From: Ignavibacteriota bacterium
Lineage (GTDB): Bacteria; Bacteroidota; Ignavibacteria; Palsa-1295
Direction: 5' to 3'
Length of the DNA: 34,926 nt
NCBI GenBank assembly: GCA_025357895.1
Contig: JANYLL010000296.1
Coordinates: forward strand, 1 to 34,926
Positions 22,963 through 31,538 of this stretch are shown here, in pieces. The position numbers and the translations under genes are program-made. Each line of letters starts with the position of its first letter. The first letter of the stretch is position 1. The notes beneath the pieces are model-generated. The model saw only the letters and a program-made list of their open reading frames with translations. It searched no databases and had not been told where the DNA came from.

Positions 22963-24795
22963 ATGAAAGAATTAAAACATACCGAAGCTATTCTAAAAGA
23001 GGGCTATATAGAGGATTATATTAGTGGAATTCCTGTTAAGGCCACACCTGAGGAAATAGATGCAGTACAAGTCTTTTCTCGACGATTAGTAGAGGATTAT
23101 GGGTATCCGAAAGAAATGATTCAAACACGACCACAATATCGTGTTAGAAAGCGGCCATCCGATGAAGAAAAGTCTTATCCAACTGACATTGCCGTTTTCA
23201 CTGGCAAGAAGAAAATTGAAGAAGAGATATTTTTGATTGTAGAATGCAAACAGAAAAATAAAAAGGATGGATTAGCCCAACTTCAACTCTATCTTGACAT
23301 GTCCGCTGCGATAGTAGGGGTCTGGTTTAATGGAGATAATCATGCATACATCCATAAAGTTTTTCATAAAGATGGATCACGAACTTATAAGCCACTACCA
23401 AATATACCTCGCTACAAACAGAGAATAGAGGATATTGGCCTTTATAAAAGAAAGGATCTTATCAAGCCCTCTAACCTAAAAGCCGTATTCCGGGACTTCC
23501 GAAATCATCTTGCAGGAATGACTACTGGAATCACCAGAGACGAGGCCTTAGCACAAGAAATTATTAATATTCTTTTCTGTAAAATACTTGATGAACAAGA
23601 GACAGAACCTGACCAAATGGTAAAATTTCGGGCAGGTACTGGTGAATCTCCTGAAGATGTTAAAAAAAGGATACTTTCTCTTTTTGAGCAAGTTAAAAAT
23701 GCAACCTATGAAGACGTTTTTGCTGCAAATGATTCTATAAAGCTTGATCCTGAGAGTCTACAGTATGTTGTAGGCGAACTACAGAACTATTGCGTTATGG
23801 AATCCGATAGGGATGCTATTGGAGATGCGTTTGAGATTTTTATAGGTCCAGCATTACGTGGGACGGAAGGTCAATTCTTTACACCGCGAAATGTCGTAAA
23901 AATGATGGTTGAAATTATTGACCCAAGACCTGGTGAAAAAATTATTGACCCCGCTTGTGGCTCGGGTGGTTTTTTAATAAACGCATTAGAGCATGTTTGG
24001 AAACAATTAAAAGAAGATGGAAAAAAGAAAGGGTGGTCTGAAAGACAACTCATTAAAAGAGAGGTTGAGGTAGCTACAGATTGCTTTAGAGGAATAGATA
24101 AAGATGCATTTCTTGCAAGAGTAACTAAAGCATATATGGCACTAATTGGCGATGGTAGAGGGGGTGTGTTCTGTGCAAATTCTCTTTCAATACCAGACGA
24201 TTGGCCATCTGCAGCAAAGGAAAAAATTCAATTGGGTAGCTTTGACGTAGTGTTAACAAATCCACCTTTTGGGAAGAAAATAGTAGTGAAAGGTGCACCA
24301 GTACTTTCTCAATATAATTTTGGTTATAAATGGAAAAAAAATAAAGAAACCAAACGACAAGAGAAAACAAGTACATTACATGAAGATCAACCACCTCAGA
24401 TTCTATTTCTCGAGCGTTGTCTTCAACTATTAAAAGTGGGTGGTAGGATGGGCATTGTACTTCCAGAAGCCATTTTTGGAATGCCAACTTACGAATACGT
24501 TGTGACATATCTAAGAGATCATACAAGAATCAAAGGTATAATTGCTATGCCAGAAGCGTTGTTCAAAACTAGTGGGAAAGGTGGAACACATGCAAAAGTC
24601 TGCGTTCTTATTTTGGAAAAGACAGAATCACATGATTCTGAAGAATGGGATATATTTATGGCAGATGTTAAATGGTGCGGACATGATTCTAGGGGTAATC
24701 CGACAATTAGGAAGGATGAGTTTGGAAAAGATGCTCTTCTTGATGAAGTACCTCTGATTGCGCCAAGATACAAAGAATTGATGGGAGTAATATAA
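22963..24795 (+). CDS. Fused restriction nuclease / N6-adenine DNA methylase (BcgI-like RM subunit)
   Basis: 610 residues in two parts. The N-terminal about 165 residues are an HsdR-N-like nuclease domain with the PD-(D/E)xK signature: Asp75 in YPTDIAVF, then Glu94 and Lys96 in FLIVECKQ. A helical HsdM N-terminal-like linker follows. The N6-adenine methylase core has DPACGSGGFL (329-338) for SAM, GIDKDAFLARVTKAYMALIGDG and the catalytic NPPF (433-436). A conserved GPALRGTEGQFFTPRNVV stretch precedes motif I, as in HsdM. Cleavage and methylation thus sit in one chain, with no helicase/translocase domain. The specificity gene overlaps its stop by one base. The family is secure; the type IIB/BcgI-like behaviour is inferred from architecture. 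Confidence 0.9.
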   Translation: MKELKHTEAILKEGYIEDYISGIPVKATPEEIDAVQVFSRRLVEDYGYPKEMIQTRPQYRVRKRPSDEEKSYPTDIAVFTGKKKIEEEIFLIVECKQKNKKDGLAQLQLYLDMSAAIVGVWFNGDNHAYIHKVFHKDGSRTYKPLPNIPRYKQRIEDIGLYKRKDLIKPSNLKAVFRDFRNHLAGMTTGITRDEALAQEIINILFCKILDEQETEPDQMVKFRAGTGESPEDVKKRILSLFEQVKNATYEDVFAANDSIKLDPESLQYVVGELQNYCVMESDRDAIGDAFEIFIGPALRGTEGQFFTPRNVVKMMVEIIDPRPGEKIIDPACGSGGFLINALEHVWKQLKEDGKKKGWSERQLIKREVEVATDCFRGIDKDAFLARVTKAYMALIGDGRGGVFCANSLSIPDDWPSAAKEKIQLGSFDVVLTNPPFGKKIVVKGAPVLSQYNFGYKWKKNKETKRQEKTSTLHEDQPPQILFLERCLQLLKVGGRMGIVLPEAIFGMPTYEYVVTYLRDHTRIKGIIAMPEALFKTSGKGGTHAKVCVLILEKTESHDSEEWDIFMADVKWCGHDSRGNPTIRKDEFGKDALLDEVPLIAPRYKELMGVI

Positions 24796-26255
24796 TGAAA
24801 ACAAATGAAAGCAGACTGGGATACTTATTAAATATTCGTGAGCTTAAAGACAATATATTCCTACCCAAATACTATAGTCCATCAATCGAAAAAAGACTAT
24901 TGGCATTGGGTAAGACCCATGATATAGTATTGTTTGAAGATCTCGTTAAAAAAAAGATTGTAGAAGTCGATACTGGGGATGAAATCGGTAAGATGGCATA
25001 TGGCACAGGTAATATTCCTTTTATTCGAACTTCTGACATTTCAAATTGGGAAGTCAAAACAGACGCAAAACAAGGGGTTAGTTTATCAATTTATGAAGAG
25101 TATTCAAAAGATCAAGATGTACGTGCTGGTGATATTTTTTTAGTAAAGGATGGGACCTATCTTGTTGGACAGTCTTGTATTATTACAGAAGATTACTTAC
25201 CTTGTTTGTATCAATCACACATCTTAAAAATTCGCGTGATTGAAAATGATTATATCTCAAATTGGCTTTTCTTTGCCATTTTGAACTCACCAATTGTACG
25301 TGAACAAATACGATCATTCCAGTTCACCGCAGATATTATTGATACGATAGGAAATCGCTACTTGAGACTTTGCCTCCCTGTTCCTAAAGTGAGTAACGTC
25401 AGAAAGAAAGTTTCTGAACGAATCGAGTCTCTGAGCAAAAGGCGAACAATTCTTAGAAACTCAATGATTGCTGTTCCGAAAAAGATAGAGTCTCTTGCTA
25501 AAGCAAAGATAACAGATATTGATCCTGCTAAGGAATTCGCTTCTATCACAGATGTAGGATTCACAAGAAAGAACACAGAGATCAAGTGGGAATCACTAAT
25601 CCCAAAGTACTATGACCCGCAATTAGATCGAGATCTCTTGTCCTTTTCAAAGAATTATCAGCTTAAGACAATAGGACAATTGGTTGCTGAAGATGTTATC
25701 GAATGGGCAACAGGAATTGAAGTTGGAAAAATGGCATACGGTACTGGGGACATCCCTTTCGTTCGAACATCTGATATTACAAATTCCGAATTGAAAGCTG
25801 ATCCTAAGCAAGGAGTTAGTGAAGAAATTTATAATGCGAATAAACAAGATGTAAAATCAGAGGATATATTTATTGTACGCGATGGTACTTATCTTGTAGG
25901 AACATCCTGTATTTTGACTGAATTTGAAACAAAAATATTATTCTGTGGTGGACTTTACAAAATTCGTGTCAGGGAAGTAGACAAACTTGATCCTTATCTA
26001 TTACTTGCATTACTTAACACCATTATTGTAAAAAGACAAATGCGCTCTAAGCAATTCACTCGGGATATTATTGATACTCTAGGAAAACGTATATTTGAGA
26101 TCATATTACCTTTCCCAAAGGATAAAGGAATTTGCTCTTCAATCGCTTTAGAAATGAAGAGCATCATTCAAGAAAGAGTTAGACTTCGAGATATGGGTGT
26201 CCAAACTGCTTTATATGTAGAAAACAATGCCGATGGTATGAGTTTTGAACAGTAA
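24795..26255 (+). CDS. HsdS-like specificity subunit with duplicated target-recognition domains
   Basis: 486 residues arranged as TRD1 (about 21-196), a helical spacer (about 199-245), TRD2 (about 268-441) and a terminal helix (about 443-475), the classical type I specificity layout. The two TRDs are unusually alike. Residues 65-96 (GKMAYGTGNIPFIRTSDI and onward) and 311-342 (GKMAYGTGDIPFVRTSDI and onward) are identical at 25 of 32 positions, offset by 246. The likeness continues through DGTYLVG and the F-T-x-DIID motifs. Two like TRDs arranged head to tail imply similar half-sites in inverted orientation. It is coupled to the methylase-nuclease gene by TAATG. The next gene is a housekeeping-type peptidase, so no separate HsdR follows. 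Confidence 0.92.
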   Translation: MKTNESRLGYLLNIRELKDNIFLPKYYSPSIEKRLLALGKTHDIVLFEDLVKKKIVEVDTGDEIGKMAYGTGNIPFIRTSDISNWEVKTDAKQGVSLSIYEEYSKDQDVRAGDIFLVKDGTYLVGQSCIITEDYLPCLYQSHILKIRVIENDYISNWLFFAILNSPIVREQIRSFQFTADIIDTIGNRYLRLCLPVPKVSNVRKKVSERIESLSKRRTILRNSMIAVPKKIESLAKAKITDIDPAKEFASITDVGFTRKNTEIKWESLIPKYYDPQLDRDLLSFSKNYQLKTIGQLVAEDVIEWATGIEVGKMAYGTGDIPFVRTSDITNSELKADPKQGVSEEIYNANKQDVKSEDIFIVRDGTYLVGTSCILTEFETKILFCGGLYKIRVREVDKLDPYLLLALLNTIIVKRQMRSKQFTRDIIDTLGKRIFEIILPFPKDKGICSSIALEMKSIIQERVRLRDMGVQTALYVENNADGMSFEQ

Positions 26256-26352
26256 ACAGTTCAATATTGAGATTTTTCTACTTTCTCTTTTCCTGAAACA
26301 CCCTTCCCCCGATCCCTGTTCTTACCGTACTTATATAATACAGAAATTATAC

Positions 26353-28212
26353 ATGTCAGAATTATCCACCTATCTCGATCAGCTTTCTAAAGATTATCTT
26401 GTATTGCATACGAAGAAAGAGGATGCATTTTGGGAAGCGAAAATGGGGCTTGGATCAGATCCGGCTCTAAGCCAAAAAAAATGCTCAGACGCGGAAGTTG
26501 CTGTTTCAAAATTTATTCAGAATGCAGATTATTTGAAAAAGCTTCGCGCATTTTCTAAAGATGGTGCAACGCCTGATGAACTCATTGCCCTTAAAGGCTG
26601 GGAAATGTTTTTCGAAGCGAACGTGATCGAAGATCCGAAGGCGCAGGCTCTTGCAGAGGAGATCATTAATATGGAAGGCGCATTGCTTGTTAAGCGCGGC
26701 GGTATGGGGCTTGGATATATTCATCCGACAACAGGCGAGAAAATTCATGCAAGTACGAATGAATTGAGCAATATGCTTATCTCCGAAAAAGATGAAGCAA
26801 TGCGTAAGGCAGCATATGAAGGTCTGCTCACGATCGGTCCGTTCGTTTTAGCAAATGGATTTATAGAAATTATAAAGGCACGCAACGAACTTGGCAGATT
26901 ATGCGGCTATGAAGATTATTACGATTATAAAGTTCAGAAGGCTGAAGGACTCACGAAGAAAAAACTTTTCGAATTGCTTGATGATCTCGAAATAAAAACC
27001 CGTGAGGCAAATAAAAATGCCGTTGAGAGTTTTATAAAAGAAAAAGGCGAACAGGCGCGTGAGCCTTGGAATTTCAGATACCTTCGCGGCGGTGATCTTG
27101 CTAAAGAGCAGGATCCGTATCATCCTTTTTCGCATTCGCTTGAACGCTGGGCACGTTCCTTCAGCGCCATGAATATCAAGTACCGCCATGCAACGTTGAC
27201 ACTTGATCTGATCGACCGCAAAGGAAAATATGAAAATGGATTTATGCACGGACCGATGCCGTCATTTTTTGACCATGGAAAATGGAATGCTGCGCGGATA
27301 AATTTTACGGCGAATGCCATTCCGAATAAGGTCGGCTCCGGCGTTGATGCGCTCAATACGCTTTTTCATGAAGGCGGGCATGCTGCGCATTTTTCCAATG
27401 TGCTGATGAATGCACCCTGCTTCGGTCAGGAGTTTGCGCCAACATCGGTTGCCTATGCCGAAACGCAATCAATGTTTTTGGATTCTGTTATCAGCGATGC
27501 CGATTGGCTCGAAAAATATGCGCGCAATGAAGCGGGCGAACCGATGCCATTTGAATTAATTGCGAAGTCAATCAGAGAAGGTCAGCCATTCATCGCGATG
27601 ATGATCCGCTCAATGCTCGGAGTTTGCTATGCAGAAAAAGCAATCTATGAAATGAGCGAAGCGGAATTGACTTCGGAAAATATTCAACGTGTTTTAGCTG
27701 AACTTGAAAAGCGAATGTACGCTCTTCCTGCATCACCTCGCCCGATCCTTGCCGTTCCGCATTTACTTGCAGGCGAATCGAGCGCATATTATCACGGCTA
27801 CGTTCTTGCCGAAATGGCAGTGCAGCAGACGCGAAAATATTTCATGGAAAAATATGGCTACATCGCTGATAATCCGAACATCGGTCCCGAATTAGAAAAC
27901 GGCTATTGGAAATTCGGCAACTCCGAAAGATTCTTTGATCTCGTCAAACACTTAACAGGTAAGCCTCTGACAGGGGATGCCCTTATTGCAGAAGCAAATA
28001 GAACCGTCGAACAAGCAATTGCTGAAGAAAAACGATTGGTCGAACATGCACATACAAATTCAACTGATGGCGCTACACCGAATCTGCAAGCAGATATTAA
28101 AGTAGTTCATGGTAATGAAAAGATCACAGAATTTACCAATGGTGATTTCTCAAAAGCGAATGAGGAGTTTAAAAATTGGGTAGTGAAGCATTATCCGAAG
28201 GAAACTGCATGA
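26353..28212 (+). CDS. M3 family zinc oligopeptidase
   Basis: A cytoplasmic thimet-type peptidase that degrades short peptides. The start at the ATG at 26353 (MSELSTYLDQLSKDYLVLHT) gives 619 residues. An upstream ATG at 26245 would overlap the specificity gene and add a non-homologous leader. The zinc motif is HEGGH at 339-343 (NTLFHEGGHAAHFSN), with the likely third ligand Glu370 in VAYAETQSMF. GYEDYYDYKVQKAEGL and the C-terminal YYHGYVLAEMAVQQTRKYF are typical of the family. Closest labels would be M3 oligoendopeptidase or peptidyl-dipeptidase; the exact subfamily is uncertain. Its ATGA end overlaps the next gene. Confidence 0.9.
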   Translation: MSELSTYLDQLSKDYLVLHTKKEDAFWEAKMGLGSDPALSQKKCSDAEVAVSKFIQNADYLKKLRAFSKDGATPDELIALKGWEMFFEANVIEDPKAQALAEEIINMEGALLVKRGGMGLGYIHPTTGEKIHASTNELSNMLISEKDEAMRKAAYEGLLTIGPFVLANGFIEIIKARNELGRLCGYEDYYDYKVQKAEGLTKKKLFELLDDLEIKTREANKNAVESFIKEKGEQAREPWNFRYLRGGDLAKEQDPYHPFSHSLERWARSFSAMNIKYRHATLTLDLIDRKGKYENGFMHGPMPSFFDHGKWNAARINFTANAIPNKVGSGVDALNTLFHEGGHAAHFSNVLMNAPCFGQEFAPTSVAYAETQSMFLDSVISDADWLEKYARNEAGEPMPFELIAKSIREGQPFIAMMIRSMLGVCYAEKAIYEMSEAELTSENIQRVLAELEKRMYALPASPRPILAVPHLLAGESSAYYHGYVLAEMAVQQTRKYFMEKYGYIADNPNIGPELENGYWKFGNSERFFDLVKHLTGKPLTGDALIAEANRTVEQAIAEEKRLVEHAHTNSTDGATPNLQADIKVVHGNEKITEFTNGDFSKANEEFKNWVVKHYPKETA

Positions 28213-28691
28213 CGAACAACAAAGAAGAACTTCTCGCTGCCTTCGACGCAGTATGGTCGCATCCATGGGAATCGTTAGAAACCATTGTAAAAGATGTATC
28301 AGAAGAAGAAGCGTGGTATCAGCATCCGATCTATTCCAAAGAAGAACGTGAAGTTGGGCATCCGCCTTCAGGTTCGATACTATGGCATGTAGTGCATCTC
28401 GGACATTGCTATAAATGGTATAAAGAACTCATTCTTGCAATGCCGGAGAGACCACCGGAGCCTTCTCCACCTGAAGCGAAGAATCTTGCCGAAGGAATAG
28501 CGAATCTAAAACTATGCCGAGGAAATTTGCGCGAATGCATCTCGAATTTACGTGTAGATAAATTCACAGAAAAAATATATAATGGAAGTACGATTTCCGA
28601 TCAGGCACGAATGATCGTGCGTCATGATGCCTGGCATGGCGGGCAGATAGCCGTTGCACGTAGGCTATACAGGATGAGAGATATTCCCTAA
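28209..28691 (+). CDS. DinB-like (four-helix metal-binding) family protein
   Basis: 160 residues from the ATG at 28209, which overlaps the peptidase stop as ATGA. The helical protein has the DinB/YfiT histidine pattern: ILWHVVHLGHCYKWY in the middle and RHDAWHGGQIAVARRLYR near the end. These His residues bind a metal in the superfamily. Members include thiol transferases and damage-induced proteins of unknown role, and nothing specific can be read here. Overlap with the upstream peptidase gene suggests joint expression. Confidence 0.82.
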   Translation: MTNNKEELLAAFDAVWSHPWESLETIVKDVSEEEAWYQHPIYSKEEREVGHPPSGSILWHVVHLGHCYKWYKELILAMPERPPEPSPPEAKNLAEGIANLKLCRGNLRECISNLRVDKFTEKIYNGSTISDQARMIVRHDAWHGGQIAVARRLYRMRDIP

Positions 28692-28714
28692 TTTTCAGGA
28701 TTTATTGGCGAAAT

Positions 28715-29329
28715 TTATTTTTTCATGTACTTCCAATTCCTCGATTTGCCTTCTGCCATCCATTCAAGTCCCTGAGCCAATCGCTTATCCCGCGTATCAT
28801 CGGTCTTCGCTTCTTCGAACCACATAATGTATTCTTTGCGATGCGAGGGTGAAAAATTTTCGAATGCAGTTTGCGCCTTTTTATTTTTTTTGAAGGCTGT
28901 TTTAAGATATGCAGGTGTGGGGAGTTCTTTGGCAGACTTTTTTTCACGAGAGGGAAGTTTTATTCCTTCATCATTAAGCTTCATTGCTTCCTTGATATAA
29001 CCCAGCAGAATTTTATCGGAAGGCAAATCTTTTATGCTCACTAACTTCCCGGAGTGACCCATTGCCGCTTCGCTTTGTGCCATTTCCAATAACTTTCGGT
29101 CTTTCATAAGTGCCGCTTTCCAAAAACCGAATACAGCATGATTTTTGAATGCTGCCATTGACATCATCATCTCGCCCTTATAATCGAAATGCGGAAAACT
29201 CCATTTCATCTTCTCTTCAACATCCGGGCAAGCTTTATGGACTAATTCCCGAATATGAATTAAAATAGGTTTTGCAAACGGCTGGGCTTTAGCAATGTAT
29301 GCGTCAATTTTGGGGTTGAATTTTTGCAT
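28715..29329 (-). CDS. DUF1801/YdeI-OmdA-like protein
   Basis: 204 residues. The N-terminal about 115 residues match the YdhG/DUF1801 fold (IDAYIAKAQPFAKPILIHIRELVHKACPDVEEKMKW style, then FPHFDYKGEMMMSMAAFKNH). The C-terminal region matches the bacteriocin-protection YdeI/OmdA domain (PAYLKTAFKKNKKAQTAFEN, SPSHRKEYIMWFEEAKTDDT, then KRLAQGLEWMAEGK). The two-domain arrangement is common in Bacteroidota. Biochemical function is unknown. The family name comes from a weak link to bacteriocin tolerance. It is a single gene, convergent with the DinB-like gene. Confidence 0.85.
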   Translation of the reverse strand: MQKFNPKIDAYIAKAQPFAKPILIHIRELVHKACPDVEEKMKWSFPHFDYKGEMMMSMAAFKNHAVFGFWKAALMKDRKLLEMAQSEAAMGHSGKLVSIKDLPSDKILLGYIKEAMKLNDEGIKLPSREKKSAKELPTPAYLKTAFKKNKKAQTAFENFSPSHRKEYIMWFEEAKTDDTRDKRLAQGLEWMAEGKSRNWKYMKK

Positions 29330-29444
29330 AAGGATAATAATAAATCCACTGGAATTAAACCAAAATCTATGATTCGAAATTCCTCACTTGTAATAGGTAA
29401 TTTTCTTCCGCAACCTCGTGGAACGCAAAACTGTTATATTAATT

Positions 29445-30773
29445 ATGGAAGAAAAGAAACCCCGAACCCGGAAAGCAAAGAATGGCGGTTTTGATGGCGA
29501 GGACGGCACTCAGACGGTACCGCATTGTTCATTTTGCCTTCGCTCAGCTAATGAAGTAACCACGCTTATCAGCGCACCTTATGGCTCGGCATTTATTTGC
29601 GATATTTGTTCGGCGAATAATGTAGAGCTCCTTCGCGCTCACTTGCCGCAATATGCAACAAAAGCAAATGCCCGCAAAGCCGGGTTATCGCATTTTACGC
29701 CTCGTGCCATTAAAAAAGAGCTTGATGATTATGTAATTGGTCAAGAAAAGGCAAAGAAAGTTTTGTCTGTGGCAGTCTATAATCATTTCAAGCGTATTGA
29801 ATCCGAGACGATCGTAGGGGTCGAAGGCTTTGAAGACACGGAGATAGAAAAAGCGAATATTCTGATGCTCGGTCCGACAGGTACGGGCAAAACATTGCTT
29901 GCAAGAACGCTTGCAAGAATTCTGGATGTGCCATTTGCTGTTGCCGATGCTACGACGCTGACAGAAGCGGGATATGTCGGCGATGATGTCGAATCTATTC
30001 TTTCCGCATTATTGCAAGCTGCGGATTATGATGTTGCAAAAGCAGAAAAGGGAATTGTCTATGTTGATGAGATAGATAAGCTTGCACGCAAAAGTGATAG
30101 TGCTTCGATCACGCGTGATGTTTCAGGTGAGGGAGTGCAGCAGGGATTTTTAAAATTGCTTGAAGGCACGGTTGCCGGTGTTCCCCCAAAAGGCGGACGC
30201 AAACACCCTGAGCAGCCTCTTGTATATATTAATACAAAACATATTCTCTTTATTGCAGGCGGAGCTTTTGAAGGATTGGAAAAAATTATTCAGAAACGCT
30301 TGCATAAGAATCCGATAGGTTTCGGAGCACAATTCCCTCATAAAGATTCTGAGCATCTTCGTAATGTCTTTCATTTTGTTGAGCAGGAAGATCTTTTGAA
30401 ATTTGGTTTCATTCCTGAATTAATAGGTCGTCTGCCCGTATTAACAGCTCTCGAAGCTCTTTCTCATGAGGCAATGATGCAGATCCTGACCGAGCCAAAG
30501 AATGCTCTCGTCAAGCAATACCGCAAGCTCTTTGCGATGGAAGGTGTCGATCTTATTTTCGAGCGCGACGCACTTGAAGCGATAATAGAAAAAGCGGTGC
30601 TTCGCGGTACCGGTGCGCGTGCTCTGCGTTCGATCATGGAAAGTGTACTGACGGAGTTGATGTTCACACTTCCGGACGATCAAAAATTAGAGAAGTGTAT
30701 TGTTACGCGTCATTCAGTCGAAGGCATTGCAGCTCCGCTTCTTATTCGCAGCGGAGAAAAACAAGCGGCGTAG
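29445..30773 (+). CDS. clpX: ATP-dependent Clp protease ATP-binding subunit ClpX
   Basis: Hexameric AAA+ unfoldase that feeds substrates to ClpP. Start at the ATG at 29445 (MEEKKPRTRKAKN); a GTG at 29418 would add 9 residues. The zinc-binding domain has CSFCLRSANEV and FICDICSANNVE. The AAA+ motifs are Walker A GPTGTGKTLLA, Walker B VYVDEIDK and the pore-loop region AGYVGDDVES. The arginine-finger region EGVQQGFLKLLEGT and sensor II GTGARALRSIME follow. The IGF loop that docks to ClpP is present (NPIGFGAQ). clpP and tig, often adjacent, are not here; the upstream gene is on the other strand. A methyltransferase gene begins 6 bases after the stop, so clpX may lead an operon. Confidence 0.97.
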   Translation: MEEKKPRTRKAKNGGFDGEDGTQTVPHCSFCLRSANEVTTLISAPYGSAFICDICSANNVELLRAHLPQYATKANARKAGLSHFTPRAIKKELDDYVIGQEKAKKVLSVAVYNHFKRIESETIVGVEGFEDTEIEKANILMLGPTGTGKTLLARTLARILDVPFAVADATTLTEAGYVGDDVESILSALLQAADYDVAKAEKGIVYVDEIDKLARKSDSASITRDVSGEGVQQGFLKLLEGTVAGVPPKGGRKHPEQPLVYINTKHILFIAGGAFEGLEKIIQKRLHKNPIGFGAQFPHKDSEHLRNVFHFVEQEDLLKFGFIPELIGRLPVLTALEALSHEAMMQILTEPKNALVKQYRKLFAMEGVDLIFERDALEAIIEKAVLRGTGARALRSIMESVLTELMFTLPDDQKLEKCIVTRHSVEGIAAPLLIRSGEKQAA

Positions 30774-30779
30774 ATCGCG

Positions 30780-31538
30780 ATGAAAGTCACCGAGCGATTT
30801 TCCGATAGAGTTGAGAACTACGTAAAATATCGCCCGAATTATCCTAAAGAAATAATCCGATTTCTCGAAAATGAGATCGGGCTTGCTTCAACTTCAATTA
30901 TTGCTGATATTGGTTCGGGTACCGGAATTTCTTCCGAGATGTTTTTGAAAAATGGAAATACGGTCTATGGTATCGAGCCGAATAGAGAAATGCGCGAAGC
31001 CGGCGAAAAGTTATTGAATTCTTATTCAAATTTTTATAGTATAAAAGGATCTGCTGAAGATACTTCGCTGGCGAACCACATCGTAGACCATATTACTGTT
31101 GGGCAGGCATTCCATTGGTTCGATACTGCAAAGGCAGCGATAGAATTTAAGCGAATTATAAAAAAAGATGGCTGGGTAGTTCTGATTTGGAATGAACGCG
31201 AGACGAATACATCATCGTTTCTTACTGCGTATGAAGAATTTCTGAATACTTACGGTTCTGATTACAAAGAAGTCAATCACGTAAATGTGTACGGTTCAAT
31301 CGAACAATTGTTTAGCAAAAAAGGATATAAGCTCAAATCATTTCCAAATAGCCAGATTTTTGATTATAGAGGATTAGAAGGAAGGGTGCTTTCATCATCC
31401 TACATCCCTTCCGGTGAGGACTCCAAATATTTTTTAGTGCTTGCAGAGCTTCAAAAACTATTTGATAAATATAAGGATGATGGATCAGTGATCTTTGATT
31501 ATACGACGAAAATATTTTATGGACAGCTTGCTTCTTAA
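30780..31538 (+). CDS. Class I SAM-dependent methyltransferase
   Basis: 252 residues. The opening FSDRVENYVKYRPNYPKEI and the SAM-binding IADIGSGTGISSEMFLKNG, VYGIEPNREMREAG and SAEDTSLANHIVDHITVGQAFHWFD all match Methyltransf_11 proteins. This is the trans-aconitate-methyltransferase-like group with the characteristic RPxYP and QAFHWF. The acceptor is not identifiable. It is 6 bases after clpX and overlaps the next gene by 20 bases, indicating co-expression with the membrane protein. Confidence 0.88.
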   Translation: MKVTERFSDRVENYVKYRPNYPKEIIRFLENEIGLASTSIIADIGSGTGISSEMFLKNGNTVYGIEPNREMREAGEKLLNSYSNFYSIKGSAEDTSLANHIVDHITVGQAFHWFDTAKAAIEFKRIIKKDGWVVLIWNERETNTSSFLTAYEEFLNTYGSDYKEVNHVNVYGSIEQLFSKKGYKLKSFPNSQIFDYRGLEGRVLSSSYIPSGEDSKYFLVLAELQKLFDKYKDDGSVIFDYTTKIFYGQLAS

